Shown: positions 19,478 through 27,994 of the stretch, in pieces
Numbering within the stretch: the first letter of the stretch is position 1
How the letters are laid out: every line of letters begins with the position of its first letter
NCBI GenBank assembly: GCA_016719055.1
Contig: JADKAW010000056.1
Coordinates: forward strand, 1-36,684
From: Candidatus Rhodoferax mariagerensis
Lineage (GTDB): Bacteria > Pseudomonadota > Gammaproteobacteria > Burkholderiales > Burkholderiaceae_C
DNA: 36,684 bases
Direction: 5' to 3'
Program-made: the position numbers and the translations under genes
Notes under the pieces: generated by a model
What the model saw: only the letters and a program-made list of their open reading frames with translations
Database searches by the model: none
Told to the model about the DNA's origin: nothing

Positions 19478-21877
19478 ATGGGTTTTTGGCGCTTGCGCTA
19501 TCCCGGTCAGCTGGCACAGAAGCTGGCGGCGTTGATCGTGCTGTTCAGCTCGGTGCTGGCGCTGGGGATTACCGTGGTGGAGTTGTCGATCGAGTACCGG
19601 CGTGACCTGCGCACCATCGACAGCCAGATGGACCAGATTGAAGATGCCTATCTGCCCAGCTTCATTGAAAATGTGTGGGTCGTTGACCATGATCGGCTGG
19701 GCACGCTGCTGCTGGGTATTACCCGCTTGCCGAACTTCAGCCTGGCCGAAATCCGTGTGGAGGGCAAAACACTGCTGCGTCGCGGCCAGGAGGTCAAAGG
19801 CGATGGTATGCAGCGAATTTTTCCGTTGTGGCGTGAGCACCGTGGTCAAAAGCTGCTGATTGGCGAACTGCGGGTGGCGGCCAGCTACCAAGAGGTTTAC
19901 CGGCGCACGGTCAACCGCCTGGTGTTCTCTCTGGGTGCCAACATGCTCAAGACCTTGTTTGTGGTGGTCTTCGTTTTCAGCCTGTTCTACCAGATGATTG
20001 GGCGGCACATCGTGCAGGTGGCGCGCCACGCAGGCAAAGTGGCCGAAGACCAGAGTACCGGCCCACTCAAACTCGAGCGCCGGGAGCCCCGGGTGGGCGA
20101 CGAGTTTTCCGAACTGGTTGCAGCGCTGAACAACATGCGCGAGCGCCTGCGCCAGCAGCAACAAGCCTTGCTGGCGCAGGTCGAAGACTTGCGCACCAAA
20201 GACAGCGCCATGGCATCGGCGCTTAACGCCATTGCCATCGCTGGCCTGGACACCCGGGTCACCTACATGAACCAGGCTTGCGCGGACCTATGGCATCTGG
20301 CCAGCACCCAAGAGGGGCTGGGGCGGCCGATTCGCACCTTCTGGGACGACGCCACGGCCCTGATCCCGGTGCTGCAGGCCTTGCGGCAAGTAGGCCGCTG
20401 GGAGGGCGAACTGGTGGCACGCCGCAAAGACGGCAGCACCGCCGACGTGCAATTGGCGACCAACATGGTGCTTAACGAGCAAGGCAAGGCGTTTTGCATG
20501 ATGGCGTCGATGGTTGACATCACCGAGCGCAAAAAGGCCGAGCTCACCATCAACGCACTGGCCAACTTTGACCAGCTGACCGGCCTGCCCAACCGCATCC
20601 TGCTGATGGACCGCCTGAAGCAAGCCATGGCAGCCAGCACCCGCACCGACACCGTGGGTGCGCTGCTGTTTGTCGATCTGGACCGGTTCAAAACCATCAA
20701 CGACACGCTGGGCCATGAGGTCGGCGACCAACTATTGCGCCAGGTGTCTGAGCGACTGACGCAACTGGTTCGTGCAGGTGACACCGTGGCCCGGCTTGGT
20801 GGAGACGAGTTTGTGCTGGTCCTGCATGGCTTTACCCAGGACGAAGCCACCAGTGCAGCAAAGATCGAAACCCTGGCCCACAAGATTCTGGTGGCACTCA
20901 ACCGCAGTTACCAGCTTGGTGAGCTCACCCACCACAGCTCGGCCAGCGTCGGAATCGCGATGCTCAAGGGCCACCTCGTCAGTCCCGAAGAGCTGATGAA
21001 GCAGGCCGAAATTGCCATGTACAAGTCCAAGGAAGCGGGGCGCAACGCTTGGCGCTTTTTTGACCCCCGCATGGAGTCTGCCGTGAAAGAGCGCGCCGCG
21101 CTTGAGCGCGACCTGCGCCAGGCGCTGAGCCAACAGCAGTTTTTGCTGTACTTCCAGGCGCAGGTCAAAGGCAACAGCCAGGTTACTGGCGCCGAGGTGC
21201 TGATCCGCTGGCAACACCCCGAGCGTGGCATGGTGTCGCCGCTGGATTTCATCCCGCTGGCCGAAGACAACGGGATGATTTTGCCGGTTGGCCAATGGGT
21301 CCTGCAAGAGGCCTGTACCCAGCTGGCGCGCTGGGCCACGCTGCCGGCCACGAGCCACCTCAGCATTGCCGTCAACGTCAGTGCACGTCAATTCCGCCAG
21401 GCCAATTTTGTTGATCTGGTGCTTGAAGCGATCACGACCAGCGGTGCCAATCCGCGGTGCCTGAAGCTGGAGCTGACCGAGAGCCTGCTGGTGCAGGATG
21501 TCGAGCAGGTGATCGAAAAGATGTCGGCCCTGAAGCAGCGCGGTGTGGCGTTTTCGCTGGACGACTTTGGTACCGGTTATTCGTCCCTGTCTTACCTCAA
21601 GCTGCTGCCGCTGGACCAGCTCAAGATCGACGCCTCATTTGTGCGCAACATCATGGTGGACGCCAACGACGCATCCATCGCCAGGACCATTGTGGCGCTG
21701 GCCCGAAGTCTGGACCTGGGGGTGATTGCCGAGGGCGTGGAAACCGAGGCACAACGCGCGGCGCTGGCTGGCTTTGGCTGCGACGACTGCCAGGGCTACC
21801 TGTTCAGCCGGCCGGTGCCGCTGGCTGAATTTGAGAAGCTGCTGGCGGCCCAAAGCACCAGCCCGACCCAAAACTAG
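19478..21877 (+). CDS. Membrane GGDEF-EAL protein with one PAS domain
   Basis: 799 residues. TM1 (about 16-36) and TM2 (about 147-175) flank a periplasmic domain of about 110 residues that I cannot assign. A HAMP-like segment and coiled coil (NNMRERLRQQQQALLAQVEDL) lead to a PAS domain (about 240-350), GGDEF (about 355-530; exact motif 441-445, with RAGD in front as an I-site) and EAL (about 545-795). The EAL signature is EVL here (Glu573). The other catalytic motifs are normal: LKLELTESLL, DDFGTGYSSLSYL from 695, and EGVETEAQ. A bifunctional cyclic-di-GMP enzyme is likely. A GGAG-type ribosome site (CGGCGGAG) precedes the ATG. The stop overlaps the convergent aldehyde dehydrogenase stop. Confidence 0.92.
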   Translation: MGFWRLRYPGQLAQKLAALIVLFSSVLALGITVVELSIEYRRDLRTIDSQMDQIEDAYLPSFIENVWVVDHDRLGTLLLGITRLPNFSLAEIRVEGKTLLRRGQEVKGDGMQRIFPLWREHRGQKLLIGELRVAASYQEVYRRTVNRLVFSLGANMLKTLFVVVFVFSLFYQMIGRHIVQVARHAGKVAEDQSTGPLKLERREPRVGDEFSELVAALNNMRERLRQQQQALLAQVEDLRTKDSAMASALNAIAIAGLDTRVTYMNQACADLWHLASTQEGLGRPIRTFWDDATALIPVLQALRQVGRWEGELVARRKDGSTADVQLATNMVLNEQGKAFCMMASMVDITERKKAELTINALANFDQLTGLPNRILLMDRLKQAMAASTRTDTVGALLFVDLDRFKTINDTLGHEVGDQLLRQVSERLTQLVRAGDTVARLGGDEFVLVLHGFTQDEATSAAKIETLAHKILVALNRSYQLGELTHHSSASVGIAMLKGHLVSPEELMKQAEIAMYKSKEAGRNAWRFFDPRMESAVKERAALERDLRQALSQQQFLLYFQAQVKGNSQVTGAEVLIRWQHPERGMVSPLDFIPLAEDNGMILPVGQWVLQEACTQLARWATLPATSHLSIAVNVSARQFRQANFVDLVLEAITTSGANPRCLKLELTESLLVQDVEQVIEKMSALKQRGVAFSLDDFGTGYSSLSYLKLLPLDQLKIDASFVRNIMVDANDASIARTIVALARSLDLGVIAEGVETEAQRAALAGFGCDDCQGYLFSRPVPLAEFEKLLAAQSTSPTQN

Positions 21878-23295
21878 CGGATCAGGAACTTCAAGACGCC
21901 TTCAGCAAACTTGCCATACGGCGGCCACAGGAACCGCATGGAACTCAGGCGCGTCTGGTAGAACACCGGGCGCATTTTTGAGAACGTCTCAAAACCCTCA
22001 TGCCCGTGGTAATGCCCCATGCCCGAGTCGCCCACCCCGCCAAAGGGCAGGTCATGCTGGCCGACATGAAACAGCGCATCGTTGACCGAGACGCCGCCGC
22101 TCATGACATGGTCGATGAGGTATTGAACAGTATCGTTTTGATAGCTGAAAGGGTAGACTGCTAAAGGGCGAGGGCCCGAATTAATGCTTGAAATGACTTC
22201 GTCCAAAGCGCTGTAGGTGCGCAGCGGCAGGATCGGGCCAAAAATTTCGCGCTGCATCAGCACGCTGTCTGGCGGCGCGTCGAGCACGATATGTGGGGCG
22301 ATCTTGCGCGTGGCGGCGTCAAAGGCCGGACCGTCAAGCAGGCATAGAACGCGCGCACCCCGGCTGCGGGCGTCGTCGAGGGCGGCCAGCAGGCGCTCAA
22401 ACGCGCGCTGGTCAATGATCGAGGTGTAGTCCGGCGAATCGAGCCGGGGGTAACGCGTTGCCGCCAGGCTGCGCGCCAGGTCAACAAAGGCATCGACCTT
22501 GCCCGCTGGCAACCAGGCGTGGTCGACACTGGTGCAAATCTGCCCGGCATTGAGCAGCTTGACAAACAAAATACGCTCAACCGCGGTCTTGAGTGGAAAG
22601 TCGTCGCACACAATGGCGGGTGCCTTGCCGCCAAGTTCCAGTGTGACCGGGCACAGGTTTTGCGCCGCAGCCGCCATCACCGCTTTGCCCGTCTGCCCGG
22701 ACCCGGTGAACAGCAGGTGATCAAATTTGAGTTTCGAAAACGCGATGCCCACAGCGCCGGTTTCGTCAAAAAACTGCAGCTTCTCAGGCGGAAAGTAAGC
22801 CGGCATGTGGGTGATCAGGTAGGCCGCCAGATGGCGCGAGTTCTCGCTCATCTTGACCATGGCGCGGTTGCCGGCGGCAAAGATGTAGCTCAAGGGCACC
22901 AGGCTCAGGTTGAGCGGAAAGTTCCACGGCACGATGACACCCACCACGCCCAGCGGCTGCGCCATCACCCGGTTGCTGGCGCCAAAAAAGCTTCGCCAGT
23001 CGACCGAGCGGCGCTGCGGGCGCATCCAGCCGCGTAAATGGCCCAGAATGTGGTCAATGCCGCTGACGGCCGGATACACCTCGGCTAGCAGCGTCTCGTG
23101 GCGCGAGCGGTGGCCGTAGTCGGCGCTGATGGCGTCGCACAGCGCCTCTTGATGTTCGCGGATAAAGCGCTTCAGGGTGAGCAGGTCAGCCTTGCGTTCC
23201 CCGAATAAGGGCACAGGGTTGGCAAAGTAGGCGTTGCGTTGACGTGTCAAAGCCTGGTTCAATGCGCTGTTGGGGGATGATTGAGCGTGGTTCAT
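21874..23295 (-). CDS. Aldehyde dehydrogenase, coniferyl-aldehyde type
   Basis: 473 residues from the ATG at 23295; the frame is open to 23418, but the family starts near NSALNQALTRQRNAYFANP. It oxidises an aldehyde with NAD(P)+. Motifs are GVVGVIVPWNFPLNL (cofactor fold), LLFTGSGQTGKAVMAAAA, LELGGKAPAIV with the general-base Glu (about 219), and NAGQICTS with the catalytic Cys254. EIFGPILPLRTY and LPFGGVGDSGMGHYHG also match. The C-terminal hydrophobic tail (FLWPPYGKFAEGVLKFLI) is common in this branch, which includes coniferyl aldehyde dehydrogenases and long-chain aldehyde enzymes, so the substrate cannot be set from sequence. It faces the cyclic-di-GMP operon tail to tail. Confidence 0.92.
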   Translation of the reverse strand: MNHAQSSPNSALNQALTRQRNAYFANPVPLFGERKADLLTLKRFIREHQEALCDAISADYGHRSRHETLLAEVYPAVSGIDHILGHLRGWMRPQRRSVDWRSFFGASNRVMAQPLGVVGVIVPWNFPLNLSLVPLSYIFAAGNRAMVKMSENSRHLAAYLITHMPAYFPPEKLQFFDETGAVGIAFSKLKFDHLLFTGSGQTGKAVMAAAAQNLCPVTLELGGKAPAIVCDDFPLKTAVERILFVKLLNAGQICTSVDHAWLPAGKVDAFVDLARSLAATRYPRLDSPDYTSIIDQRAFERLLAALDDARSRGARVLCLLDGPAFDAATRKIAPHIVLDAPPDSVLMQREIFGPILPLRTYSALDEVISSINSGPRPLAVYPFSYQNDTVQYLIDHVMSGGVSVNDALFHVGQHDLPFGGVGDSGMGHYHGHEGFETFSKMRPVFYQTRLSSMRFLWPPYGKFAEGVLKFLIR

Positions 23296-23481
23296 GGCAG
23301 ATTTCAGTTTAAGCCCGATCCCGCCAGCCGGGCTGATTTGAGGCCCAGTTTGAAGTTCATCCCCTAACCGCCTGATGCTTGGACGACAGCCTTGTTCTCT
23401 GCAAAAAATGCTAACCAATCCGTTGACTGGTAAGGGCTAAGCGCTATCAATAAAAAAGCAAAAAACGGCCGGTGCACGTCC
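23296..23481. other. Intergenic region upstream of the aldehyde dehydrogenase
   Basis: About 186 bp. It contains the short family-type repeat at about 23,440-23,458 and should hold the promoter for the minus-strand aldehyde dehydrogenase gene; no clear -35/-10 pair is visible. Confidence 0.4.
23440..23458 (+). repeat. Short dispersed repeat (GCTATCAAT type)
   Basis: AGCGCTATCAATAAAAAAGC resembles one end of a short repeat that I associate with Rhodoferax/Polaromonas/Acidovorax genomes; a fuller copy is at 34,221-34,276. Identification rests on recollection and the partial match only. Confidence 0.4.
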
Positions 23482-23793
23482 CTAGCGACGTTGTGACTGG
23501 CGCTGTTGTTCACGCAACATATACAGGTACAGACTCTCAACCTTGTCACGCGCCCAGGGTGTTTTGCGCAAAAACTTCAGGCTTGAGCCCACGCTAGGCT
23601 CATGGGTGAAACAGCGCAGTGCAATGCGCTCACCCAGACCTGGCCAACCGTAGTGGCTTGACAGCGCAGTCACCATGGATTCAAGCGTAACACCATGCAG
23701 CGGGTTGTGTGCCTGTTTGGCTGGCGCAGGGGTGGGTAAAGGTAGCGTTGTCATCTGGGGCAGGCCAAGTTTGACATTGATTTCATCACACAT
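23482..23793 (-). CDS. VF530 family DNA-binding-like small protein (DUF2132)
   Basis: 103 residues, or 90 from the internal ATG at 23754 (MTTLPLPTPAPAKQ). The conserved core reads NPLHGVTLESMVTALSSHYG, then WPGLGERIALRCF and SVGSSLKFLRKTPWARDKVE, ending LYLYMLREQQ, which is characteristic of the VF530/DUF2132 family. The family has a small helical fold with suspected DNA binding; its cellular role is not established. It stands alone, with no obvious link to neighbours. Confidence 0.85.
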   Translation of the reverse strand: MCDEINVKLGLPQMTTLPLPTPAPAKQAHNPLHGVTLESMVTALSSHYGWPGLGERIALRCFTHEPSVGSSLKFLRKTPWARDKVESLYLYMLREQQRQSQRR

Positions 23794-24013
23794 TCGTCAT
23801 GTAGTGACGCTCATGAATACTGGTAGTCCGTTGTTTGCGGCTCTGGCGGGCGCGAGGAACCGCTTGTCGATAGCCGCTAAGCTAAACGCGCGGATGGCAA
23901 CGACGCAATGCACCCGTCTGAGCCGCCAGAAATGGGATATTTGTGATTTCTGCATCCCTAAACTAAAGTGCAGAGTCAAAAGCTTGTTGCAGGTCATCCG
24001 TCGCCTGGCCAGC

Positions 24014-24026
24014 CAATTCAGAATTG
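24014..24026. promoter_or_regulatory. 13-bp inverted repeat, possible operator
   Basis: CAATTCAGAATTG is symmetric around its central base. It lies about 120 bp before the first gene of the CRISPR operon. Function is not known. Confidence 0.3.
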
Positions 24027-24093
24027 TGAAGATTTTCAAAAAACATAGCGGACAGAGTATGTTCTGCAAGGGATAGAAGCCTATTTGATGCAT

Positions 24094-24105
24094 GGCAAGC
24101 TTGCC
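24094..24105. promoter_or_regulatory. 12-bp perfect palindrome, possible operator
   Basis: GGCAAGCTTGCC is fully self-complementary and ends 41 bp before the ATG at 24147, in the zone where a promoter or operator would be expected. Confidence 0.35.
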
Positions 24106-24146
24106 GCACCCACACTGAATCAGCCAAGCCGCCTAAACTGTGTGGC

Positions 24147-25319
24147 ATGAACCCACCGCGCATCCACCCCACAGCAGCCGCGATCAAACCTGCTGAATTT
24201 TCGCGCCGCATCTTGCTGGCAGTCAGCGGGCTCACCCCCCAGATCGTCACAGAAACACTCTACGCGCTGGCCGCTGACGAGTTTGCGCCGTTTGTGCCGA
24301 CCGAAGTGCACCTGATCACCAGCGCCGAAGGTGCGCGCCGGGCTGAACTCTCCTTGCTGAGCGACGACCTGGGCTGGTTTCACAAACTGTGTGCCGACTA
24401 CCACCTGCCCGGCGTCAGGTTTGACCGCAGCCATATCCACGTCATGCGTGACGCCCACGGCCAGCCCATGAACGACATTCGCTCACCCGCGGACAACCGC
24501 GCTGCGGCTGACTTTATTACCGCCCAGGTGCGCGCCATCACCGCCGATGCCGACTGCGCCCTGCACGCCTCGATTGCAGGCGGTCGCAAAACCATGGGCT
24601 TCTATCTGGGTTATGCCCTGAGCCTGTTTGGCCGCCCGCAAGACCGCCTGAGCCATGTGCTGGTCAGCGAGCCATTTGAGTCGAGTTATGACTTTTTCTA
24701 CCCCACGCCCTACAGCCGGGTGCTGCAAACGCGTGATGGCCAGTTGGCTGACACCGCCATGGCGCAGGTCACGTTGGCTGAAATCCCCTTTGTCAGCTTG
24801 CGTCATGGCTTGCCCACCAATTTGCTGGCAGGCGTGGCCAGTTTTAACGACACCGTGGCAGCGGCCCGCGCAGCATTGGCCCCAGCGCAATTGACGATTG
24901 ACATGGCGCGCCAGCGCATTCTGGCCGGTGGCCGCGAGATCGCCCTGCCACCGGCGGAGCTGGCGCTGCTGGCGGTGTTTGCGCGCGAAAGGCTAGCCGG
25001 CAACGAACCCCTTGCCGCCCCTACCAAAGGGGTGCCCGACCCAGCTTGGGCCAAGCGCTATCTGCGCGAATACCGGCGGGTGACCGGCAGCCTGGGTGAC
25101 ATCGAGGCCACCGAGCGCGCCCTGAAAAGCGGCATGGATGGCGAGTATTTTTCAGCACGCAAATCCAAGCTGGAAAAGCGCCTGAAAACCGCGCTGGGTC
25201 CGGCTGCGGAGGCCTACCGCATTCACGACGGCGGCGCACGGCCCCGGCGCTACGGGTTAACCCTGAAACCTGATGCAGTACGATTCGTGGCAGATGTGGC
25301 ATTCAAGGAGGGAAACTGA
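24147..25319 (+). CDS. CRISPR-associated CARF protein, NE0113/TIGR02584 family (often labelled ring nuclease Csm6)
   Basis: A 390-residue protein opening the type III operon. The N-terminal about 210 residues are the family's CARF domain: RRILLAVSGLTPQIVTETLY, TEVHLITSAEGARRAELSLL, and HASIAGGRKTMGFYLGYALS, whose IAGGRKTMG (143-151) is the loop expected to contact cyclic oligoadenylate. LSHVLVSEPFESSYDFFYPT is also typical. The C-terminal part (about 245-390) begins LTIDMARQRILAGGREIALP and PAELALLAVFAR, which resembles a winged helix (my reading). I see no HEPN RNase motif (R-x4-6-H), so despite the common label it is unlikely to be a Csm6 RNase; ligand degradation or ligand-responsive regulation is more plausible. 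The stop overlaps the cas10 start (TGATG). Confidence 0.85.
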   Translation: MNPPRIHPTAAAIKPAEFSRRILLAVSGLTPQIVTETLYALAADEFAPFVPTEVHLITSAEGARRAELSLLSDDLGWFHKLCADYHLPGVRFDRSHIHVMRDAHGQPMNDIRSPADNRAAADFITAQVRAITADADCALHASIAGGRKTMGFYLGYALSLFGRPQDRLSHVLVSEPFESSYDFFYPTPYSRVLQTRDGQLADTAMAQVTLAEIPFVSLRHGLPTNLLAGVASFNDTVAAARAALAPAQLTIDMARQRILAGGREIALPPAELALLAVFARERLAGNEPLAAPTKGVPDPAWAKRYLREYRRVTGSLGDIEATERALKSGMDGEYFSARKSKLEKRLKTALGPAAEAYRIHDGGARPRRYGLTLKPDAVRFVADVAFKEGN

Positions 25320-27982
25320 TGACCATGCGCAATTCCGATTTATTGGCGGCATCCTGCCGCATCGCCCTGGCAGCCTACCTGCATGACTTGGGCAAATTTG
25401 CCGAACGTGCCCGCATTGACGTTCCCAAAGACGCGCTGGACGTGCACAAAACCCAATACTGCCCGTTTCACACCACCGACAAAGGTGGCAAAAACGGCTA
25501 TCACTCGCACATTCACGCTGCCTACACCGGCCTGGCATTTGACTTGGTGGAACAAACCGCCCCCGACTTGATACAGGGCGACATGTACCCCTTTGTCAAC
25601 CGCGGCCAACTGCAAGCTGATCATAGTCAGGCCACCGACTCGCTGGTTAACGCGGCCGCAGCCCACCACCGGCCCGATACATTTTTGCAATGGGTGATTG
25701 CGACGGCGGACCGTGTGGCCAGTGGATTCGAGCGGGATGAGTTTGAAAAATACAACACTGCCAAGGACGAAAACACCGAGGCGCAAACTGGCCGTAACCA
25801 TTACCAGGCGCGCCAGCTCTCACTGCTGGAGCAAATTGGCAAAACACAAAAGATCACCGCCAAAGACCTGAACTGGCGCTATCCGCTGCAAGAACTGTCC
25901 CCGAAGTCCATTTTTCCGCAGCCACGCAAAGACTGTGAACCTGCTGACGATGAACTGGCTCAGGAGCAGTACAAGCAACTTTGGATGCAATTCCTGACGG
26001 CTCTGAAAAGTATCCCGGCCTCGCACCGCAGCAACTGGACTTTGTGGCTGGACCACTTCGACACCGCCTGGCTGACCTTCACCCACGCCATTCCCTCAGC
26101 TACCGCATTTGGTGCCAAGCCCGAGGTATCGCTTTATGACCACAGCAAAACCACCGCTGCACTGGCCACTGCGCTTTGGCGCTGGCACGAGGCTGAAGGT
26201 AAAACAGATGGCGTTGCGGCGCAGGCGCTGGCTAAAGGAAACTTTGGACAAGATGTCCATATCGACAAACTGCTGTTAATCCAGGGTGACTTTTTTGGCA
26301 TTCAGGACTTCATCTTTGCCGAGGGCAGCCAGACCAACAAGGCTGCTGCCAAGCTGCTGCGCGGTCGCTCGTTTCAGATCTCGTTGTTCACAGAACTGGC
26401 CGCGCTCAAAGTGTTGGACGCTTTGAGCCTGCCACCCACCAGCCAGATCACCAACGCAGCGGGCAAGTTTTTGATCGTGGCACCCAACACAGCCGAGGTG
26501 CGTGCCCAATTGGTGCAAGTGCGTGCAGACATCAACCAGTGGTTTCTGGCGCACAGCTTTGGCCTGGCTGGCCTGGGGCTGGTTGGCAAGCCCGCCAGTT
26601 GTAACGATTTACTCAAAGGCAATTTCAAGAACTTGATGCAAAGCCTGTTTGCAGCCCTGGAAAAAGCCAAATTACAGCGCTTTGACCTCACCGCGCCTGG
26701 CAACCCGGTGTTTGACGTGGCCTACCCGCATGGTGCTTGCCAATACAACGACAAGTTGCCAGCCGACAAGCCCGAGGGCAATAACAAGGCCAGCGCTGCG
26801 CTGTCACGTGACCAGATCAAGCTGGGCAGCGGCCTGACGCACCAAGACCGCCTGTTGATCGTGCGCGACCCCGCAGCCCTGTCCGGCAATAGCCTGACCA
26901 TGCTGGAAGTCCCGGTATTTGGATTTGGGGTGGCCTTTACTAAAAGCGAAGACATCACCGGCAAATTTGGTGCGCTGGCGAAAGACGGCAACCTGCAACG
27001 CTGCTGGGATTTCAGCCTGCCCGAAAACCTGACTGACACCCTGTGGAACGGCTATGCGCGGCGCTTTATCAACGCCTATGTGCCCAGGTTTACCGAGGTC
27101 GATGCCTGGGCATCTGACAAGTACGCAGGTCATGCCGAAGATGTGGATTTTGACAAAGCCCGCTTTGCTGGCAAAACCCTCAACCACATCGCCTGCGAGG
27201 ACCGTCAGCCACGCCATGACCGCGAGGGCTGGCAGGGCCAGGTGGCGCTGATGACGCTCAAGGGCGATGTCGACAACCTAGGCACCATTTTTCAGCAAGG
27301 CTTGACTGAGCCCACTTTTGCCAAGATGGCTGCGCTGTCGCGGCAGATGAATGCGTTTTTTGCCATCTGGCTGCCGGCTTTGTGCCGCACCGAGTTCCCC
27401 AACACCTACACCGTGTTCGCGGGCGGTGACGACTTCTTTTTGATCGGTCCCTGGCACAGCACCCAGAAGCTGGCAGCGCGCATGGCTGAGGCTTTCAAAA
27501 CCTATGTGGCCGACAACCCCGGCATCACGTTTTCAGCCGGTATGGTGATGACCAAGCCCGGCCAGCCGATCCACACCCTGGCCACCCAAGCAGAAGAAGC
27601 CTTGAGCGCGGCCAAGGGCAGCGACAAAAATGCCCTGGTGCTGTATGGCGAGCGGGTACGCTGGCCCGACTGGCCAAAAGTGCAGGCAGCGCAAGACCAA
27701 CTGGAGCGGGTGCGCGACAGTTACGACCTGTCCACTGGCTATGTTTATGGCCTGATGCAACTCATTGACCTGGCCAGCGAGCCAGTAAACCCCGAGCATG
27801 CCATGTGGCGCAGCCGTTTTGCCTACCGCACGCGGCGTTATGTGGTGGACAAAATCCGCGAGCCAGAGCGGCGGCAACGCGCACAAACCGAACTTTCGGT
27901 GGCACTGGGCAAGCAAGGCATTGAAGACCTCGGCACGCGCTACCGCATTCCACTTTTCAATCATTTTTACCGTCAACGTTAA
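25319..27982 (+). CDS. cas10: Cas10/Csm1, type III-A large subunit
   Basis: 887 residues. The N-terminal HD nuclease has AYLHDLGKF (His22-Asp23), for cleavage of transcription-linked DNA. The first palm region contains LLLIQGDFFGIQDFIF. The second palm carries ALMTLKGDVDNLGTIFQQGL and the cyclase motif FAGGDDFFLIG (GGDD at 702-705), so cyclic oligoadenylate synthesis from ATP should be possible. The C-terminal helical part ends RYRIPLFNHFY. Length and order fit Csm1 of subtype III-A. ATG 25325 is an alternative start two codons in. Both catalytic centres look intact, which matters because two CARF proteins are encoded in the same operon. Confidence 0.95.
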   Translation: MTMRNSDLLAASCRIALAAYLHDLGKFAERARIDVPKDALDVHKTQYCPFHTTDKGGKNGYHSHIHAAYTGLAFDLVEQTAPDLIQGDMYPFVNRGQLQADHSQATDSLVNAAAAHHRPDTFLQWVIATADRVASGFERDEFEKYNTAKDENTEAQTGRNHYQARQLSLLEQIGKTQKITAKDLNWRYPLQELSPKSIFPQPRKDCEPADDELAQEQYKQLWMQFLTALKSIPASHRSNWTLWLDHFDTAWLTFTHAIPSATAFGAKPEVSLYDHSKTTAALATALWRWHEAEGKTDGVAAQALAKGNFGQDVHIDKLLLIQGDFFGIQDFIFAEGSQTNKAAAKLLRGRSFQISLFTELAALKVLDALSLPPTSQITNAAGKFLIVAPNTAEVRAQLVQVRADINQWFLAHSFGLAGLGLVGKPASCNDLLKGNFKNLMQSLFAALEKAKLQRFDLTAPGNPVFDVAYPHGACQYNDKLPADKPEGNNKASAALSRDQIKLGSGLTHQDRLLIVRDPAALSGNSLTMLEVPVFGFGVAFTKSEDITGKFGALAKDGNLQRCWDFSLPENLTDTLWNGYARRFINAYVPRFTEVDAWASDKYAGHAEDVDFDKARFAGKTLNHIACEDRQPRHDREGWQGQVALMTLKGDVDNLGTIFQQGLTEPTFAKMAALSRQMNAFFAIWLPALCRTEFPNTYTVFAGGDDFFLIGPWHSTQKLAARMAEAFKTYVADNPGITFSAGMVMTKPGQPIHTLATQAEEALSAAKGSDKNALVLYGERVRWPDWPKVQAAQDQLERVRDSYDLSTGYVYGLMQLIDLASEPVNPEHAMWRSRFAYRTRRYVVDKIREPERRQRAQTELSVALGKQGIEDLGTRYRIPLFNHFYRQR

Positions 27983-27994
27983 GGAGCAACAAGC

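Larger units (their letters stand above)
23794..24146. other. 353-bp intergenic region before the CRISPR operon
   Basis: No gene is supported here: open frames on either strand lack family-like sequence or a ribosome site. It must carry the promoter of the long + strand CRISPR operon, but I cannot point to a good -35/-10. Two small inverted repeats (24,014-24,026 and 24,094-24,105) are candidate operators. No direct repeats of the kind seen in CRISPR arrays occur. Confidence 0.5.

Noticed and set aside
23675..24076. A 133-aa open frame on the + strand and an overlapping 98-aa frame on the - strand
   Set aside because: Both lack family-like sequence and good ribosome sites; the + frame runs through the VF530 gene in antisense.
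23794..24146. CRISPR array upstream of the csm operon
   Set aside because: No direct repeats with regular spacers are visible here or elsewhere in the window.
24147..25319. Canonical Csm6 RNase
   Set aside because: No HEPN R-x4-6-H motif was found; only the CARF part is clear.
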